Positions 3,230-5,553 of a stretch of DNA of 5,553 nt are shown piece after piece. The stretch spans positions 1 to 5,553 of the forward strand of contig JAITCS010000131.1 of the NCBI GenBank assembly GCA_031282935.1, in the 5' to 3' direction. Origin of the DNA: Cellulomonadaceae bacterium. GTDB lineage: Bacteria > Actinomycetota > Actinomycetes > Actinomycetales > Cellulomonadaceae. Position 1 is the first letter of the stretch. Each line of letters starts with the position of its first letter. The position numbers and the translations under genes are program-made. The notes below the pieces were generated by a model. It made no database searches. It was not told the origin of the DNA and saw only the letters and a program-made list of their open reading frames with translations.

Positions 3230-5553
3230 GAGAACCCGGCGCCGTCGCAGCGCCACGAACCCTGAGCCCGCCCCAACCAGTACCGTGCCGATGATGGCGA
3301 TGGTTACCGCTGGGGAGCCGGTGAAGGCGGCGCGGTGCTTGCCAACCTCTTCTGCACCGCTCGTCTCTGGTTGCGGCGGTAAGTCAACGCGAGGCTCTGG
3401 CTGCTCGGCGCGGCGCTCAGGCTGTGCAGGTCGGCGCTCAGGCTGCTCAACCCGACCCTCCGGCTGCGCGACACCACGCCCAGGCTGCGGGACGCGAGGC
3501 GTGGGCGTGTCTTGCCCACCGTCGTGCGTCCGCACCAATGGCCTATCGCTCAACCCGGCGGTGCGCCTGGCACTTGGCTTCGGAGTAGCCGAGGGGCTGG
3601 CCGCCTTGGAAGCGGAGGCCGATGGCGTGGGGCTCGGCTCCTTGCTCGCGGTGGGCGTAGCGCTCGGCGAGGAAGAGGCACTTGGCTTAGCGGACCGACT
3701 AGGTGACGCCGACGGGGAAGCCGGAGCAGTTGGCGGAATCACCGTCGGGGTCACCGGGATGGGCGACACCGTGGGGATGAACGGCCTAGGGCTCACGGTC
3801 GGCACCGGCACCGGAGGCACCGGAGGCGTCGGCGTTGGGGATACCGTCGGCTTAGGCGTAGGCGTGGGCGAAGGCTTAGGCGTAGGTGTCGGCGTGGGGG
3901 TCGGCGTAGGCGTCGGCGTAGGCGTCGGGGTCGGGCGAGGCGGCACCACCACGCCAACCACAGCCGTGGCAGTGTTGTTGGTGTAGTCCGTTTCCGGCGT
4001 ATCCGTAGCAACAGTCACCGTGTTCGGCACCAGCATTTGCGCCGACAAAGCAGCCGCCAGGCGACCGCGAACGGTCACCGTAAAGGTGCCGCCCGCGTCA
4101 AGGGCATCGCCCGTGCAAGCCACACCGTTACCCACAATTGAGCAGACCAGATTATCTGCCCCCGAAATCGAGGAAACCTCAACCGTGGAAAGCACTGCCC
4201 GCGCCGGGTAAGCCAGCACGTCAGCCAACGTGACATTCAGCGCCGCTGAAGGCCCACTGTTGGTGACCACCATCGTCCAGGTCACCGCCGCCCCAGGCGC
4301 AGCCGAACTCGGGCTGACGGTCTTGGTCACAGCCAGGTCAGCCGCAGGCAATATCAGAATCTGCGCCGTGGCGTGGTTGTTGTCCAAGTCAGGGTCGGGG
4401 GTTTCTGAGGAAACCTCGGTGTAGTTGCCCACCGTTGTCGCCCCCGCTAGCACTGCCAATTCGCCGGTCACAGTCACTGTGATGGAGCCACCTGGCACAA
4501 GGGCATTCCAGCCCTCGCAGTGCACCTTGTTGTCGGCGATCTCGCAGGCGGGCTGTGCGGCGATGTGGTTCAGCGGGCCAGACACAGTAGCGCCCGTACT
4601 CGCTGTTATCGAAGCGCTGAGCAGCACCGCTTGCCGCTCATCGAGAAGCCAATCATCGAGCACTGGATGAACCGCAGCAGCGGGCCCATTGTTCTCCATC
4701 GTGATTGTCCAGGTGACTACATTGCCTGGGTCGGCAGCTGCCGGGTGCGCCGTCTTGGTGACGCTCAAATCGGCTACGCGACCAATCGGGGTGACGACCG
4801 GCTTGGAGATGTGGTCGTCTGGCAGGTCGGGGTCCAGCGGGCGCGGCACGCCCGGTGGGTTGGTGATGGTGGCAACGTTGACCAGCTTGTTGATTTCGTC
4901 AGACAAATCTGGGTCAACAATACCGGTGATAACCACAACCACTGACTCGTGGGCAGCCAGGTTCACGGCACAAGTCACGCTGCCTACGTAAGTGCCAGCG
5001 CAAGAATCCGGCGCCGTCACCTCCACCTCAATCAGCCCGTTGGGGATCGGATCGGTGATTATCGCGTTGGTTACTGGGCTTGGCCCTCGGTTGGTGGCCG
5101 TCAGCGTGTAGGTCAACGGGTCGCCCACATACACCTGCGCAGCCGAAGCCGATTTGGTGATCGCCAAATCTGCTGCGGGCAGCACCACCACGTACTCGAT
5201 GGCTTTGTTATTGCTCGGGTCATAATCCGGGGTGGTACTCGTTACCGTGGCGGTGTTCTTGACCGCCGTGCCCGGCTTGAGCACGCCGGACGCGGCGAGT
5301 TTGCCCACCACGCGCATCGTAATCTTGCCGTTGGCGGCCAGGGAGGCCCACCCACCGCAGTGTACCTGATTGGAGGCAATCGAACACGAGCCAGAGCCAG
5401 TGGCGCCCTCCACAGAAACTACCATCGCGCTCTCCAGCGTGGCTTGAGCGGGCACGGCCAGGGCGTCGTCTAGCACCGGAGCCTCGGCGGCGTCCGGGCC
5501 GTTGTTGCTCAGCACCATGAGCCATGACACTTGCTCACCAGGATTGGCCGATG
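3221..5553 (-). CDS. DUF11-repeat cell-surface protein with C-terminal sorting signal, 5' end missing
   Basis: 776 residues are visible. The frame is open to the window edge (SANPGEQVSW, matching the internal repeat phase), so a GTG at 5530 is internal and the true start with any signal peptide is outside. Residues 1-125, 126-259, 260-403 and 404-535 are four DUF11 domains (Pfam PF01345; extracellular beta-sandwich-like repeats of surface proteins), the last three starting with ADLAITK, ADLSVTK and ADLAVTK and all sharing NxGP and DxxNN blocks. Each has one Cys pair. Then come a Pro-Thr stalk (540-569), Pro/Val and Ser/Ala/Pro/Lys segments (to about 662), a charged seven-residue repeat (684-718), AAFTG (741-745), a hydrophobic segment (746-768) and Arg4 (769-772). 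This matches a sortase substrate, though the motif lacks the usual Leu-Pro/Ala start. Role in adhesion or envelope structure is inference. The stop lies in a palindromic repeat. Confidence 0.9.
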   Translation of the reverse strand, partial: SANPGEQVSWLMVLSNNGPDAAEAPVLDDALAVPAQATLESAMVVSVEGATGSGSCSIASNQVHCGGWASLAANGKITMRVVGKLAASGVLKPGTAVKNTATVTSTTPDYDPSNNKAIEYVVVLPAADLAITKSASAAQVYVGDPLTYTLTATNRGPSPVTNAIITDPIPNGLIEVEVTAPDSCAGTYVGSVTCAVNLAAHESVVVVITGIVDPDLSDEINKLVNVATITNPPGVPRPLDPDLPDDHISKPVVTPIGRVADLSVTKTAHPAAADPGNVVTWTITMENNGPAAAVHPVLDDWLLDERQAVLLSASITASTGATVSGPLNHIAAQPACEIADNKVHCEGWNALVPGGSITVTVTGELAVLAGATTVGNYTEVSSETPDPDLDNNHATAQILILPAADLAVTKTVSPSSAAPGAAVTWTMVVTNSGPSAALNVTLADVLAYPARAVLSTVEVSSISGADNLVCSIVGNGVACTGDALDAGGTFTVTVRGRLAAALSAQMLVPNTVTVATDTPETDYTNNTATAVVGVVVPPRPTPTPTPTPTPTPTPTPTPKPSPTPTPKPTVSPTPTPPVPPVPVPTVSPRPFIPTVSPIPVTPTVIPPTAPASPSASPSRSAKPSASSSPSATPTASKEPSPTPSASASKAASPSATPKPSARRTAGLSDRPLVRTHDGGQDTPTPRVPQPGRGVAQPEGRVEQPERRPAQPERRAEQPEPRVDLPPQPETSGAEEVGKHRAAFTGSPAVTIAIIGTVLVGAGSGFVALRRRRVLGG
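3224..3337 (-). other. Cell-wall sorting-like signal of the surface protein
   Basis: Encodes KHRAAFTGSP, then about 23 hydrophobic residues, then RRRR and VLGG. The order motif, membrane span, basic tail is that of sortase substrates. The five-residue motif is AAFTG (3331-3317), not LPxTG or the LAxTG form favoured by class E sortases of actinobacteria; the first Leu is Ala. If a sortase does not accept it, the protein would simply stay as a C-terminal membrane anchor. Confidence 0.65.
3399..3503 (-). repeat. Five 21-bp tandem repeats encoding a charged stalk
   Basis: On the plus strand GGCTG starts at 3399, 3420, 3441, 3462 and 3483, exactly 21 bp apart. In the minus-strand protein these give seven-residue units around Q-P-(E/G): QPGRGVA, QPEGRVE, QPERRPA, QPERRAE, QPEPRVD. 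The period is a multiple of three, so copy-number change keeps the frame. The segment lies between the proline-rich stalk and the membrane anchor, and its alternating Glu and Arg distinguish it from the neutral stalk further out. Confidence 0.85.
3845..3934 (-). repeat. Hexamer tandem tract encoding a Pro-Thr stalk
   Basis: Fifteen consecutive 6-bp units (CCxACx on the coding strand) give 15 dipeptides: twelve Pro-Thr, two Pro-Lys and one Pro-Ser. Such tracts form stiff extended linkers in wall-anchored proteins and are often O-glycosylated in actinobacteria. Slippage would change the length in steps of two residues without breaking the frame. Confidence 0.9.

Noticed and set aside
2961..3276. 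Overlapping frames of 77-94 residues on both strands in the repeat array
   Set aside because: They are translations of the GGTGGTTGA/TCGAAACCACC units (strings of Trp-Trp-Phe, Val-Glu-Thr-Thr). Such frames are open only because the repeat lacks stops in some frames.
3285..3986. Plus-strand 233-residue Gly/Val-rich frame
   Set aside because: It is the antisense of the proline/threonine and alanine/serine-rich stalk of the surface protein; the low-complexity Gly-Val-Gly string mirrors the Pro-Thr codons.
5528..5530. GTG at 5530 as the start of the surface protein
   Set aside because: The frame stays open to the window edge and the residues before it (SANPGEQ) match the conserved phase of the other DUF11 domains, so the gene begins outside the window.

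Overview
The window looks like chromosomal DNA from a Gram-positive actinomycete of moderate to high GC. Three things support this: a long DUF11-repeat surface protein with a C-terminal sortase-type signal, a half-transporter whose nucleotide-binding domain carries an insert I associate with actinobacterial homologues, and a dense family of short palindromic repeats built on GGTTGAGCCTGTCGAAACC. I cannot fix the genus. No tRNA, rRNA, CRISPR array, insertion sequence or transposase gene is visible.

Layout from left to right. Positions 1-109 hold the start of a small unrecognised minus-strand reading frame that leaves the window. Positions 110-411 are intergenic: an 18-bp operator-like inverted repeat, three 30-bp tandem units of the palindromic family, and a 138-bp composite element bounded by inverted copies of the same motif with a strong hairpin inside. 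Next comes coaE (dephospho-CoA kinase, minus strand). It is divergent from a complete ABC-exporter half-transporter gene (plus strand). Their start codons are only 19 bp apart, and both -10 hexamers overlap in that gap, which suggests two leaderless transcripts from one compact bidirectional promoter. The transporter gene converges on a long surface-protein gene (minus strand, 5' end outside the window). The 237 bp between their stop codons is filled by a four-unit palindromic array, and the array motif supplies the final Gly-Gly-stop of both convergent genes.

The surface protein has four tandem DUF11 domains (the first cut by the window edge), each with one cysteine pair. These are followed by a Pro-Thr stalk, a Ser/Ala/Pro/Lys segment, a charged seven-residue tandem repeat, a degenerate sorting motif (AAFTG), a membrane segment and an Arg4 tail.

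CoaE is housekeeping (last step of coenzyme A synthesis). The transporter and the surface protein act at the envelope. Nothing in the sequence shows that the three share a pathway. The most unusual aspects are the palindromic repeats fused to both stop codons, their L-S-L-S higher-order arrangement, and the overlapping divergent leaderless promoter. I see no multi-gene defence or biosynthetic system.
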